Source: Planctomycetota bacterium (GTDB taxonomy: Bacteria; Planctomycetota; B15-G4; JADJEK01). From it: a DNA stretch of 64,000 nucleotides. Below, one piece after another: positions 28,249 to 36,796 of the stretch. How positions within the stretch are numbered: position 1 is the first letter of the stretch; every line of letters begins with the position of its first letter. The notes below the pieces were generated by a model. It was given only the letters and a program-made list of their open reading frames with translations. It was not told where the DNA came from and did no database searches. The stretch lies in assembly GCA_016709145.1 (NCBI GenBank), contig JADJEK010000004.1:248001-312000 (forward strand), given 5' to 3'. The translations under genes and the position numbers were made by a program.

Positions 28249-29184
28249 GTGAACGACGACGCACTCCATGCCGGCCGCAATCTCGAACAGCGCGTGGCGC
28301 GCACCGACGCGTTCACGCGGCTGGTCGAACGCACCGTGCCGATCGCGATCCGCGGCGAGCGCTTCTCGCTCGAACCCACGCGCTTCGGCCACGGCTTCGT
28401 CTACGTCCTCATCCGTGCGGACGGCTTGCGTCACATCGCGCGCTTCGATGATGATCGACATCACCTCGCGGCGCGCATCGCGGTGGCCGACGCGCTGCGC
28501 ACGCAGAACGTCGCGACGCCGAAGACGCTGTTCGCGCGCACCGGTTTCTTCGACCGCTTGCGGTTGGGGTTCGCGCTCGCGATCGACGCGTTCTGCTCGG
28601 GTGTCGCGGTCACGCGACTCGACGATCCGGTCCTGGCCGCGCCGCGCGTGGCCGCGTTGTTCGTCGCGCTGCATGACGCGGATCCGCGCGCGCTCCCGAA
28701 CTCCACGGAGATGAGCGACGGCGACGCGTTGCGCGCACGGTCGTCGAAGCGACTCCGCATCGAGCTCGAGCACGACGATCCGCTCGTTCGTCGCTCTCTG
28801 CACGCGCTGCGCGAGCGCGACGACGCCGGCACGTTGTTCACTGCAGAAGTGCCGCGCGTGTGCCTGTGGGACGTCGGGCCGAAGAACGTGCTCGTCGACG
28901 CGCAGTGCGCGACCGCGATCGACGTCGAAGACGTGCGGCTCGATTCGGCCGCGTACGAGTTGGCGCGCGTGCGCCACCACTTGTTCGATCGGAACGTGCC
29001 GGCGTTCGAGGCGTTCTCGAGCGCGTATCGGAGCCTCGCGAGCACTCCGCTGCGCGCCGAGATCGACACGACGTCGAGGGCTCACGAGATGCTGTTCCTG
29101 GCCCGGCACGCGCGCATCACGAAATGGCCCGGGCAGGCGAAGCGCTTCGCGCGACGGCTCGAGGAACTCGTCGCGACGAGTTGA
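28249..29184 (+). CDS. Putative phosphotransferase with APH/protein-kinase-like fold
   Basis: A 311-residue protein I assign only tentatively. RGERFSLEPTRFGHGFVYVL and LRHIARFDDDRHHLAARIAVAD resemble the N-lobe of aminoglycoside-phosphotransferase-like kinases. CLWDVGPKNVLVD near 206-217 and AIDVEDVRLDSAAYELARV near 223-241 resemble the catalytic (HGDxxxxNVL) and metal (IDWE/DPAYDLA) motifs. The catalytic HGD would be replaced by WDV, so activity is uncertain. I use GTG 28249; the frame runs further upstream across non-conserved sequence. Convergent with the ankyrin gene downstream. Confidence 0.55.
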   Translation: MNDDALHAGRNLEQRVARTDAFTRLVERTVPIAIRGERFSLEPTRFGHGFVYVLIRADGLRHIARFDDDRHHLAARIAVADALRTQNVATPKTLFARTGFFDRLRLGFALAIDAFCSGVAVTRLDDPVLAAPRVAALFVALHDADPRALPNSTEMSDGDALRARSSKRLRIELEHDDPLVRRSLHALRERDDAGTLFTAEVPRVCLWDVGPKNVLVDAQCATAIDVEDVRLDSAAYELARVRHHLFDRNVPAFEAFSSAYRSLASTPLRAEIDTTSRAHEMLFLARHARITKWPGQAKRFARRLEELVATS

Positions 29185-29216
29185 CAGCCTGTTGAGCGGC
29201 GGCCCGAAGACGGCAG

Positions 29217-29263
29217 CGCGTTCGCCTTTGGGCGCGAACGCGTCGCGCTCGTGGATCGCGACG
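29217..29263. terminator. Two adjacent hairpins between convergent genes
   Basis: CGCGTTCGC (29217-29225) pairs with GCGAACGCG (29234-29242), and CGTCGCG (29241-29247) pairs with CGCGACG (29257-29263). They overlap by 2 nt and sit between the kinase-like gene and the ankyrin gene. Confidence 0.55.
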
Positions 29264-29275
29264 CGTCGGCTTGTT

Positions 29276-29941
29276 TCAGCCGACGCCGTGTTCGGCGATC
29301 AGCGCGACGATCTCGTTGGCGCCGGCGCCCTCCGCGAGGCTCTGCGCGGTCTTGCCATCGTCCGATGCCACGTCGCCCTTGGCCTTGAAGCGCAGCAGCG
29401 TGCGCACCATCTCGAGATCGCGATGCATCGCGGCGGCGTGCAGCGCCGTGAAGCCGCCGCTTTGTTGCGCGTTCGGGTCGGCACCGCTTTCGAGCAGCAA
29501 CAGGACGATCTCGTTGCTGCGCGCGGCGGTGGCCGAATGCAGCGGTGTCACTCCGCTCGGATTGTCGGCGACGGCGTCGGGATCGGCGCCGTGATCGAGC
29601 AGGAACTCGGCGACGTCGAGGCGCTTGAAGAAGCACGCGAGGTGCAGCGCGGTGAAGCCGTCGCGCGAGCGCTCGCCGATCAGTTTCGGCTTCGCCTTCA
29701 ACACGGTCTCGAGACGCGCGCGGTCACCGAGTGCCGCGGCCTCGAACACGTCGAGTTGCGGCTTCGCGGCGATCAGCGCGTCGAGCGCGGCTTTCTTGCG
29801 GTGGTACGCGGCCGTCAGCACGGCGCTGATTCCCGCCTTCGACCGTGCGTTCGCCAGCTTCGGATCCCGCTTCAGCATCTCCGCCAGTGCTGCCGCGTCG
29901 TCCTTTTCGATGGCGACGAACAGTCTGTCCTCAGCCTCCAC
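29276..29941 (-). CDS. Ankyrin repeat protein
   Basis: A 221-residue protein built of ankyrin repeats: DGFTALHLACFFKRLDVAEF near 93-112, then SGVTPLHSATAARSNEIVLL and GGFTALHAAAMHRDLEMVRT, with weaker repeats before and after. No signal peptide or membrane segment, so probably a cytoplasmic interaction module; partners are unknown. Length and repeat order look intact. Confidence 0.85.
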   Translation of the reverse strand: MEAEDRLFVAIEKDDAAALAEMLKRDPKLANARSKAGISAVLTAAYHRKKAALDALIAAKPQLDVFEAAALGDRARLETVLKAKPKLIGERSRDGFTALHLACFFKRLDVAEFLLDHGADPDAVADNPSGVTPLHSATAARSNEIVLLLLESGADPNAQQSGGFTALHAAAMHRDLEMVRTLLRFKAKGDVASDDGKTAQSLAEGAGANEIVALIAEHGVG

Positions 29942-30131
29942 CGCAATCCTCCGTCATCGAGTTTCGTACCGGGTCGGTCGGGCAATCACGCGCCGGGCCG
30001 AGGTTACCCCGCCCAGTCGTTCGGAGCCAAGCGCGTGCGCGCAAGAAGTCGGTGCGAACCGTGGACCGATCGCGGCCCCGCGCGGCGTGCCCTCGACACC
30101 GTTGGAATGCCGCCCGCGGATCGACCGGGGT
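29942..30131. other. Intergenic space before the ankyrin gene
   Basis: No gene is supported here. It should contain the ankyrin gene's promoter on the minus strand, but no clear hexamer pair is visible. Confidence 0.3.
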
Positions 30132-30491
30132 TCACCCGTCGAATCGGATGCGGCCGAGCAGCGCTTTCGTCGTCTGCCGTCCGATGCCGTCGACCTTCTC
30201 GAGGTCGGGAAAGCTGCGGAACGGACCGTGGACTTCGCGATACGCGATGATCGAGCGCGCGCGTTCGGGGCCGATCTCCGCGAGCAATCCGAGCGTCGCT
30301 TCGTCGGCCGTGTTCACGTTGACGATCGTGCCGGGCGCCGTCTGCGGCGCGTAGCGACGATCGATGCCCGCGGTATGCACCTTCGCGAGAAGCAACGCTG
30401 CACCCAACACCGCCGCCGCGCCGAGCAGGCGCATGCGTGCAGCGCGGGCTTCAACCGCTCGCGACTTGTCGTCCGTCGTCTCCGTCGCCAT
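30132..30491 (-). CDS. ComEA-like helix-hairpin-helix protein
   Basis: A 119-residue protein with one transmembrane helix (MRLLGAAAVLGAALLLAKV near 20-38) and a C-terminal tandem HhH DNA-binding domain: VNVNTADEATLGLLAEIGPE near 57-76, HGPFRSFPDLEKVDGIG near 87-103. The layout matches ComEA-type proteins that bind incoming DNA at the membrane in transformation; whether this organism is competent is unknown. ATG 30491 overlaps the upstream gene by 41 nt; Met20 (30434) would avoid the overlap. Confidence 0.82.
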   Translation of the reverse strand: MATETTDDKSRAVEARAARMRLLGAAAVLGAALLLAKVHTAGIDRRYAPQTAPGTIVNVNTADEATLGLLAEIGPERARSIIAYREVHGPFRSFPDLEKVDGIGRQTTKALLGRIRFDG

Positions 30492-31398
30492 GCGTCATGA
30501 CCTGCTGGGTCGTGCGTTCGACCACCTCGAGCGCGGGGCCGCGAGACTCCAGACTCGCCATGCGCCGCCGCGTGCTCTGGAGATTGAAGAAATGCCGGAA
30601 CACGGCGTCCATGGCCTGGGCGACAGCTTCTTCGTTCTCGACGGTCCAGGGCTCGGCGCCGGTCGAGACCAACAGCGCGTCATCGGTCCGCGTGATCTGC
30701 GCGAGCAGGTTGTCGGCGATGCGGAAACAAACGACGTCGCCGTCCTGCTCTTCGAGCACGTCGGGCGACAGACGCAGCAGGCGTTCCTTCATGTCGTCGA
30801 ACAGGGAGCGAGTGACCTTCGCGCGCGGTGTCGCGGCCTTCTTGCCGTTCTTCTCGGGAGTGAAGCCGGCGCGCATCGAAGCCGCCGACAGCGCGTGGTG
30901 CGCTTCGTCGCCGTCCTTGCGCACGCCGGGGAACGCACGCACCGGGGAAGCGCTGCGCGACGTGACGACGAGTTGGAATCCGGTGGTCGAATCGACGACC
31001 GTGCACTCGAACGTCTTCAGCGAGGGAATCTTGAGCAGCGCCAACAAGGCCTCGGTACGCTCCGCCAGGCGACGCGCGACGAGCAGCAAACGGGGTGTGT
31101 CGTGGACGTCGAACCCGCGTTCGGGATTCAGCGCATGGAACAGTCGAGCCGCGCGACGGAACTCGAGCACCGCGGTCGCTGCGCGCTGGAACAGCGCTTC
31201 TCCGGGCCCATCCTCCACCAACACCAACACCGGGCGGCCTTCGACGTCGTGCGCGAGCACGTCGATGACCAAGTCGTCGCCGATCACCAAATCGGTGGTC
31301 GTCGTGCGCAATCCACTCTCGAGGAGGTCGACGTTGTGGGCGACCAAGAACCCAAGAGCCGGGGCGCGGCCGTCATCGATGGCGCGGACCGGGATCAT
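30451..31398 (-). CDS. Conserved hypothetical protein (about 315 residues)
   Basis: I do not recognise a family. The protein looks soluble and alpha/beta. It has a mid-protein Lys/Arg-rich stretch (TPEKNGKKAATPRAKVTR), a hydrophobic LVIGDDLVIDVLAHDVEG start region, and a Roadblock- or chaperone-like closing strand pattern (CFRIADNLLAQITRTDDALL, then TVENEEAVAQAMDAVFRHFF). I use ATG 31398, with GGAG eight nt upstream; a GTG at 31407 is in frame. Its promoter looks recognisable. It overlaps the HhH protein gene, so the two probably form an operon. Confidence 0.65.
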   Translation of the reverse strand: MIPVRAIDDGRAPALGFLVAHNVDLLESGLRTTTTDLVIGDDLVIDVLAHDVEGRPVLVLVEDGPGEALFQRAATAVLEFRRAARLFHALNPERGFDVHDTPRLLLVARRLAERTEALLALLKIPSLKTFECTVVDSTTGFQLVVTSRSASPVRAFPGVRKDGDEAHHALSAASMRAGFTPEKNGKKAATPRAKVTRSLFDDMKERLLRLSPDVLEEQDGDVVCFRIADNLLAQITRTDDALLVSTGAEPWTVENEEAVAQAMDAVFRHFFNLQSTRRRMASLESRGPALEVVERTTQQVMTHGDGDDGRQVASG

Positions 31399-31470
31399 GC
31401 TTGGCACTCCGTTCGGCGGACCGTCGTGGCGACCCTGGTGAGCTGGCTCGTCCCGCCGAAGACGCTGGGG

Positions 31471-31498
31471 ATTGTAGGTCGAATCCGAACAGACTCAA
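31471..31498 (-). promoter_or_regulatory. Sigma70-like promoter for the 30451-31398 gene
   Basis: On the minus strand TTGAGT (31498-31493) and TACAAT (31476-31471, 5 of 6 consensus) are 16 bp apart. The predicted start is about 65 nt before the ATG at 31398. Confidence 0.55.
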
Positions 31499-31632
31499 TC
31501 CATTGGGTTTCATGCCCGAAATGACCCCCCTCTCCTGTTTCAGCCGCGCGCAGCCTGTTCCCGGTCACCTCGGAGTACGCATACTTCAACGTCGCCGCCA
31601 ATGCCCCGCTAGCGACGCCGGTTCGCGATGCG

Positions 31633-32655
31633 ATGGTCGCCTATGCGGACGACCTCGCGAGGCACGGGGCCGTGCACTGGTCGTCGTGGTTCGAAACCGC
31701 GCGCGCCACGCGTGCGAGCGTGGCGGCGTTGCTCGGGGTCGCGCTGGGCGAGGTCGCGCTGCTGCACAACACGTCCGAGGGGATCAACGTGGTCGCGCAG
31801 GGGCTCGACTGGAAGCCCGGCGATTCGGTGGTCGTCGTGCGCGGCGACTTCCCCGCGAACGTCCATCCATGGCTGAACTTGCGCCAGGACGGAGTCGAAG
31901 CCCGCTTCGTCGAACCCGACGCGTCGTTGCGCGTCTGCCAAGACGACGTGCTCGCGCGTTGCGACGACACGACGCGATTGGTCGCGGTGTCCGCGGTGTC
32001 GTTCGTGAACGGCTTCCGCATGGACCTGCGCGCGCTCGGCAGCGCCTTGCGCGCGCGTGGCATCTTGCTGTTCGTCGACGCGATCCAAGCGCTCGGGCAC
32101 GTGCCGTTGTCGCCGTACGACGATCACGTCGACTTCCTCGCGGCCGACGGCCACAAGTGGTTGCTCGGACCCGAAGGCATCGGGTTGTTCTTCGTGCGCA
32201 AGGCACTGCTGCCGCGCTTGCGGCCGCGCTTCGTGTCGTGGCTCTCGGTGCAAGACCCGTACGAGTGCACGCGCTACGACAGTCCATTGCGCGCGGACGC
32301 GCGGCGCTTCGAGTACGCCACGCCGAATACGGCCGGGATCCACGCGTTCCAGGCAGCGCTCGCGTTGATCGGCGCGGTCGGGATCGACGCGATCACGCCG
32401 CACGCGCTCGGGCTCGCGCGGAGACTCGCGGAAGGCGTCGAAGCGCGCGGGTATCGCGTGGGATCGCCCCGCGCCGATTCCGAGCGCAGCGGCATCGTCG
32501 CGTTCACGCGCGACGACGTCGATCAGATCGCGCTCGAACGACGATTGCTGGAACAGCGCGTCGTGATCGCGCGGCGCGGCGGCTTCCTGCGCGCCGCGTG
32601 CCATCTTTACAACGACGAGTCCGACGTGGACCGACTGCTCGACGCACTGCCGTGA
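31633..32655 (+). CDS. Aminotransferase class V (cysteine desulfurase-like), 5' end apparently frameshifted
   Basis: PLP-dependent fold-type I enzyme of the aminotransferase V/NifS group. LHNTSEGINVVAQGL, AVSFVNGFRMDLRALG, LLFVDAIQALGHVPL and FLAADGHKWLLGPEGIG contain the PLP-binding Asp and the Schiff-base Lys (DGHKWL). The first ATG in frame is 31633, but homology continues upstream: YAYFNVAANAPLATPVRDAM is encoded in the same frame from about 31576, and that frame is open back to 31525 with no ATG, GTG or TTG. A run of six C at 31525-31530 follows an ATG at 31521 in another frame; removing one C would give a normal start. GTGA overlap joins it to the CPBP gene. Desulfurase or aminotransferase specificity is not certain. 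Confidence 0.8.
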   Translation: MVAYADDLARHGAVHWSSWFETARATRASVAALLGVALGEVALLHNTSEGINVVAQGLDWKPGDSVVVVRGDFPANVHPWLNLRQDGVEARFVEPDASLRVCQDDVLARCDDTTRLVAVSAVSFVNGFRMDLRALGSALRARGILLFVDAIQALGHVPLSPYDDHVDFLAADGHKWLLGPEGIGLFFVRKALLPRLRPRFVSWLSVQDPYECTRYDSPLRADARRFEYATPNTAGIHAFQAALALIGAVGIDAITPHALGLARRLAEGVEARGYRVGSPRADSERSGIVAFTRDDVDQIALERRLLEQRVVIARRGGFLRAACHLYNDESDVDRLLDALP

Positions 32656-33494
32656 CCGACCCCACCGAAAAGCTCGAGCTGTTCGAGGCGCTGTCGACCT
32701 CGCAAGCCGCATTCGCGGCGATCGTCGGCATCGCGATCGCGATTTGGGGCACTCGACGACTGAGCACGTGGCTCGTGCCCGTGCCGGCTCCGAGCCCCGC
32801 GCGGGACCTGTCGTCGGCGGGGGTCGTCGCGGCGATCGGCTTCGTGCTGGCTCTGTTCGGGATCGCAGCCGTCGCGAGCATCGTCGGGGATGGCGGCGAT
32901 CGCGAGCCGGACGCGCCGATCCGTCGGATCGATCTGGTGTTGCCGTGTCTCGCGAATCTGTTCGCGGCGGGCGTAGGGTTGCGGTTCGCACGCGCGCGAC
33001 TCGGAGCGGACGCGGCGACGTTCGGGGTGACGCGCGCTCGACCGCGCGACCTGGTCTTCGGGATCGCGGTCCTGCTCGCGTTGGTGCCCGCGTACTTCGG
33101 GATCGGCGCGGTGAACGTGAAGCTCATCGACGCGCTCGGACTCGAACGGCACCAGCGGCTGGTGACGTCGCTGCTGACCCGTGGCAGGTTGGATCCGTGG
33201 GCGGCGCTGTTGATCGTCGGCGTCGTGCCGTTCTGCGAAGAGCTGTTGTTCCGAGGCGTGATCCAGACCGCGTTGGCTTCGATCTTGAAGGCTCGGGTCG
33301 CGATCGCGTGTTCGGCCGCGGCGTTCGCGTTGGTGCATGACGCGCAATCGTGGCTGTTGATCGTGACCGTCGGTGTCGGACTCGGAATCGTGCGGCACAG
33401 GACGGGCTCGGTGCTCGCCGCGACGTTCTTCCACGCGGCGTTCAACGCGATCATGCTCGTCCAGATCGTTGCGCAAGCCGAAGGCCCACGTTGA
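32652..33494 (+). CDS. CPBP family intramembrane glutamic metalloprotease
   Basis: A 280-residue membrane protein of the CAAX-protease/Abi family with several hydrophobic helices. The catalytic EExxxR is in FCEELLFRGVIQ near 196-207, followed by ALVHDAQSW and FFHAAFNAIM, which supply the metal-type His residues. GTG 32652 overlaps the aminotransferase stop as GTGA. Such proteins process prenylated or membrane-associated peptides in some systems; the substrate here is unknown. Confidence 0.87.
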   Translation: MTDPTEKLELFEALSTSQAAFAAIVGIAIAIWGTRRLSTWLVPVPAPSPARDLSSAGVVAAIGFVLALFGIAAVASIVGDGGDREPDAPIRRIDLVLPCLANLFAAGVGLRFARARLGADAATFGVTRARPRDLVFGIAVLLALVPAYFGIGAVNVKLIDALGLERHQRLVTSLLTRGRLDPWAALLIVGVVPFCEELLFRGVIQTALASILKARVAIACSAAAFALVHDAQSWLLIVTVGVGLGIVRHRTGSVLAATFFHAAFNAIMLVQIVAQAEGPR

Positions 33495-33510
33495 CCGCAT
33501 CGATGAGGTC

Positions 33511-33559
33511 GTCCGCTGTTCCGTTGGTTCGTCCGCTGTTCCGTTGGTTCGTCCGCTCT
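33511..33559 (+). repeat. 20-bp direct repeat, two full copies and a part
   Basis: CGTCCGCTGTTCCGTTGGTT occurs at 33511-33530 and 33531-33550, then a 9-nt partial copy. It lies between the CPBP and carbonic-anhydrase-like genes and looks like a slippage product. Confidence 0.85.
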
Positions 33560-33581
33560 TCTCCTTCCTTCGAGGCATCGC

Positions 33582-34133
33582 ATGCATCCGATCGGCAACG
33601 CTCGCTGTCACATGATCCGGGTCGGTGAAAGCTACGTGGCTTCGACGGCGTCCGTCGTCGGCGCGATCACGCTGAAGCGCGACGCATCCGTGTGGTACGG
33701 CGCCGTGTTGCGCGGCGACGACGACTCGATCGAGCTCGGCGAGCGCTCCAATCTGCAGGACAACGTGGTCGTGCATCCGCTCGAGCGCGTGCCGACGATC
33801 ATCGGGGACGACGTCACGGTCGGGCACGGGGCGATCTTGCACATGAAGTCGATCGGGCACCGCAGCTTGATCGGCATGGGCGCGATCCTGCTCGGCGACG
33901 CGGTCATCGGCGAGGAGTGCATGATCGCGGCCGGCGCGCTGGTGAAGGAGAAGGCCGTGATCCCGCCGCGATCGCTCGTGGTCGGAATGCCGGGCAAGGT
34001 GATCCGAACGCTGGCCGACGACGAGGTCCGAGTGATCCTCGGCAGCGCTCGCGAGTACGTGGAGAAAGCAAAGAGGCATGCTCGGGCCGCTGGGCCGAAT
34101 GGTGCGGACCATCCATTCCGACCGGGGCCTTAG
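33582..34133 (+). CDS. Gamma-carbonic anhydrase family protein
   Basis: Left-handed beta-helix hexapeptide-repeat protein of 183 residues. VVHPLE near 63-68 and VTVGHGAILHMKSIGHRSLIG near 78-98 supply the three zinc His positions typical of gamma-class carbonic anhydrases (YrdA/PaaY/CaiE group). DRD-like catalytic Glu/Asn positions are not certain, so hydratase activity is not assured. GAGG lies upstream of ATG 33582; ATG 33612 is an alternative. The stop (TAG, 34131-34133) sits in the loop of the terminator hairpin. Confidence 0.88.
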   Translation: MHPIGNARCHMIRVGESYVASTASVVGAITLKRDASVWYGAVLRGDDDSIELGERSNLQDNVVVHPLERVPTIIGDDVTVGHGAILHMKSIGHRSLIGMGAILLGDAVIGEECMIAAGALVKEKAVIPPRSLVVGMPGKVIRTLADDEVRVILGSAREYVEKAKRHARAAGPNGADHPFRPGP

Positions 34134-34141
34134 GCCCCGGT
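34121..34141 (+). terminator. Terminator with the stop codon in its loop
   Basis: ACCGGGGCC (34121-34129) pairs perfectly with GGCCCCGGT (34133-34141) around TTA. The TAG stop of the carbonic-anhydrase-like gene overlaps loop and arm. Confidence 0.7.
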
Positions 34142-34486
34142 GCCCCGTCACACGGACGCCGAAGGCGGTACCGCTTCGCTTGACGCCGAAGGCGGATGCG
34201 GGGGGCCTTCGGCCCCCCGCGCCCTATGCCGCTCGGGGGATTTCACACGAAGGGACGTCGTGGGTTCTGGCTGACGAGCCGGCGGCCTGAAACCGGGGAA
34301 GAGTGACGGTTCTCGCTCCGCGCCATGGTTCGGCGGAGGTTGGGCACGTTCAGCGTTTGGACGCGATCGCGCAAGTCGTGGAGAACTCGCCATGTAAAGC
34401 GCGTGCGATTGCCGCCGGCAATCGCACGCGGGTACCCGCGTCGAGTTGCCGGCGGCAATCTCGTTCGGGCTCGACCCTCGCTCGTC
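34142..34486. repeat. Convergent intergenic space rich in short palindromes
   Basis: No gene is supported. GACGCCGAAGGCGG occurs twice (34156 and 34182). GCGGGGGGCC (34198-34207) pairs with 34211-34220 around TTC as a strong terminator-like hairpin. GCGTGCGATTGCCG (34401-34414) and its complement (34416-34429) form a perfect dyad, and a TTGCC-GGC-GGCAA version recurs near 34446-34458. These resemble REP-type elements. Confidence 0.65.
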
Positions 34487-36796
34487 TCACCGAATCGGCG
34501 GGGATGCCGTCGGATCCGCGATCGCTGGTGCTTGCTGCGTGGGTGTTCGCTGGAACAACACAGCCTTGCCGCCGATGTCGAGGAGGACGTCTCCTCCCAG
34601 CGAGTACACGCCGTTCAAGCTGCCGCCGTCGAGCGAGGTGAGAGCTAAGCGAGCTCGATCGGAGGCCAGGTCCATGGTGTCGTCCGGCGGCACGTTCGCC
34701 GCTCGCCGCGCGAGGCGCGAGTCGACCCACCGGCCCTTGATCGAGAAGAACGCGCGCTGACCGACCTGCGCGACTCGATCGAATGCCGTCTCGTTCATCG
34801 TCTGATCGAGTTGGCGATTGCGCCGATTGAGCCGCTGCTGGTCACGCAGGCGTTGCGTGTTCATGGCTTGGCGAACGGCGTCGCGACCCGCGCGCTGCAT
34901 GCGCAGTCGATTCTGCAACTGGTCGTTCATGCGCGCGAGGTTGCCTGCCTCGTCGGCGAGCACGCTGCCTTCTTGCGCGAGGAACGACGTGTACTCCGTG
35001 AGGATGCCGAACTCGGTCGAGAGCGCGTAGATCTCGCGCGCGATCTCGCCGTCCTGCGCGCCACGCGTGAGCGCGACCTTCGGATCGGCGCCGCTCATGC
35101 GCAGGTCGTCGAGCAGCGTCGCGATGCGTCGGCTCGCCCACAAGCGCGGCACGAACGCACAGTCGTCCGCGGTCGAGTGCATGCGGAACGGGAAGCGGAA
35201 CGTCGCGGTCTGGCCGAGCTGGTCGCCCTCGACTTCGAAAACAACGTCGCCCTCGCCACGCAATCGACCGAGCACGAGGATCTGATCGCCGTCGTAGAGA
35301 TCGGCGAGCGCGCGCGGTTCGATGTCCGCAACACGGTGCGGCGCGGCGACGCCGTGTTCGTCGAGGACTCGCAACGTCGGCGCTGCGAGTCGCGGACCGT
35401 GGAGCCGGCGGTAGACCTCCGACACCTTGGCTTCGACGTTCTCGGCCGGTTGGACGTACGTGCTCGCGGCCCGCGATTGGATCGCGACTTGGTCGAGCAA
35501 CGGAGCGTTGACGTCGTGCCCCACGCCGAACGTGAATACACGGCGCGCATGCCGGTTCTCGGCGACTGCATCGCTGCGGATGCGCACTTCGTCGGTGATG
35601 CCGACCGTCGGCAAGCCGTCGGTGAGGAACAGGACGATCGGATGCGTCCCGCTCGTGTGGTTCTGCCGCAAGACACACGTCAGCGCGCTCTGGATGTCGG
35701 TGCCTCCGTCGGGCACGAGGCGCTCGAGATACGCCTTCGCCTTCGCGATGGTGTCGTCCGTGCGTTGCACCGGCTGCGCCGCGAACAACGCGACCGACGA
35801 CGAGTAGTCCAGGACGTTGAACCACTCGCCATCCTCCAGGCCCGCGAGGATCTGCATCGCTGCCGCACGCGCTTGCTCGAACTTCTCGCCGCGCATCGAG
35901 CCGGAGCGATCGAGGACGATCAGGACCTCGCGCTTCGTCTTCGGCGCATCCGCAGGCGCCGGCGGCAGGCCACACAGCAACAGGAAGTAGCCACCGCCGA
36001 TGCGCGCGTCGGGATGGACGTAGAGCGTGGCGTTCAACCCCTTGCCTTCGAGCAACCACGAGAAGCGCACGGGCCCGGGCTCACGCGCCGCCGTCGCATC
36101 GAGACGCAGACGGGCTTCGGCGGGCGACGCGCGCAACTCCGTCATCGCGTGCGTCGGCGAGTAGATCGCCGCGATCGGCCGCGGCGCGCGGATGCGCACC
36201 TCGACGGTCCACGGGATCCAGTTCGGCCCGAGCGATTCGCTGCGCGGCAGCGTGTAGTCGATGCGATCGCCATCGGCGACGAGGACGTGTTCGTAGACGA
36301 CTTTCACGACGAGGCCGGTTCCCGGGTTCACCGGGAACACGCTCGAACGCAATGTGTCGAAGTCCGCGAACTCGAGCAGTGCGGGATCCTTCGCCCGACT
36401 CACGATGGAGTCGTAGAGCGCTCGCGCTCGCTGCGCCGGCAAGACCTCCGCACTCTGCGCAGGCGCGCGGCCCGCGAAGTCGAACCCACGCACGACCGCT
36501 CCACGCGGGACGGGCAGCATGAGCTCGATCTCCTGCGTGACTCGCGTCGGATTGTTCAACGCGATGCGCAACGTCGTCGTCGCGACTTGTCCCACGACAT
36601 CGATGTCCACCGCGACCCCGAGCACACCGACGCGCGCCGCGCCGTCGCGAATCACGACGGAGCCGCCTTGCGGCACGAGCACGGAACCCGCACCGCGTTC
36701 GAACGCGGTGCGATCGGGCACCGCCTGCGCACGCAACGGCGGCGCGGAGGCGAACGCGAGAAAGCCGACGATCGAAGCGACGAACGAACGAAGCAT
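34487..36796 (-). CDS. Secreted VIT-VWA domain protein
   Basis: A 769-residue exported protein: signal peptide (MLRSFVASIVGFLAFASAPP), a VIT domain (about 45-180; LMLPVPRGAVVRGFDF, then SVFPVNPGTG), then a von Willebrand A domain. The MIDAS motif DRSGSM is near 294-299, with SGTHPIVLFLTDG and FTFGVGHDV following. The C-terminal third is helical and Gln/Arg-rich (MNTQRLRDQQRLNRRNRQLD), ending in a beta-rich tail. VIT-VWA proteins are metal-dependent adhesion-type proteins like inter-alpha-trypsin-inhibitor heavy chains; the ligand is unknown. I use ATG 36796; a GTG at 36805 is in frame. Confidence 0.9.
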   Translation of the reverse strand: MLRSFVASIVGFLAFASAPPLRAQAVPDRTAFERGAGSVLVPQGGSVVIRDGAARVGVLGVAVDIDVVGQVATTTLRIALNNPTRVTQEIELMLPVPRGAVVRGFDFAGRAPAQSAEVLPAQRARALYDSIVSRAKDPALLEFADFDTLRSSVFPVNPGTGLVVKVVYEHVLVADGDRIDYTLPRSESLGPNWIPWTVEVRIRAPRPIAAIYSPTHAMTELRASPAEARLRLDATAAREPGPVRFSWLLEGKGLNATLYVHPDARIGGGYFLLLCGLPPAPADAPKTKREVLIVLDRSGSMRGEKFEQARAAAMQILAGLEDGEWFNVLDYSSSVALFAAQPVQRTDDTIAKAKAYLERLVPDGGTDIQSALTCVLRQNHTSGTHPIVLFLTDGLPTVGITDEVRIRSDAVAENRHARRVFTFGVGHDVNAPLLDQVAIQSRAASTYVQPAENVEAKVSEVYRRLHGPRLAAPTLRVLDEHGVAAPHRVADIEPRALADLYDGDQILVLGRLRGEGDVVFEVEGDQLGQTATFRFPFRMHSTADDCAFVPRLWASRRIATLLDDLRMSGADPKVALTRGAQDGEIAREIYALSTEFGILTEYTSFLAQEGSVLADEAGNLARMNDQLQNRLRMQRAGRDAVRQAMNTQRLRDQQRLNRRNRQLDQTMNETAFDRVAQVGQRAFFSIKGRWVDSRLARRAANVPPDDTMDLASDRARLALTSLDGGSLNGVYSLGGDVLLDIGGKAVLFQRTPTQQAPAIADPTASPPIR

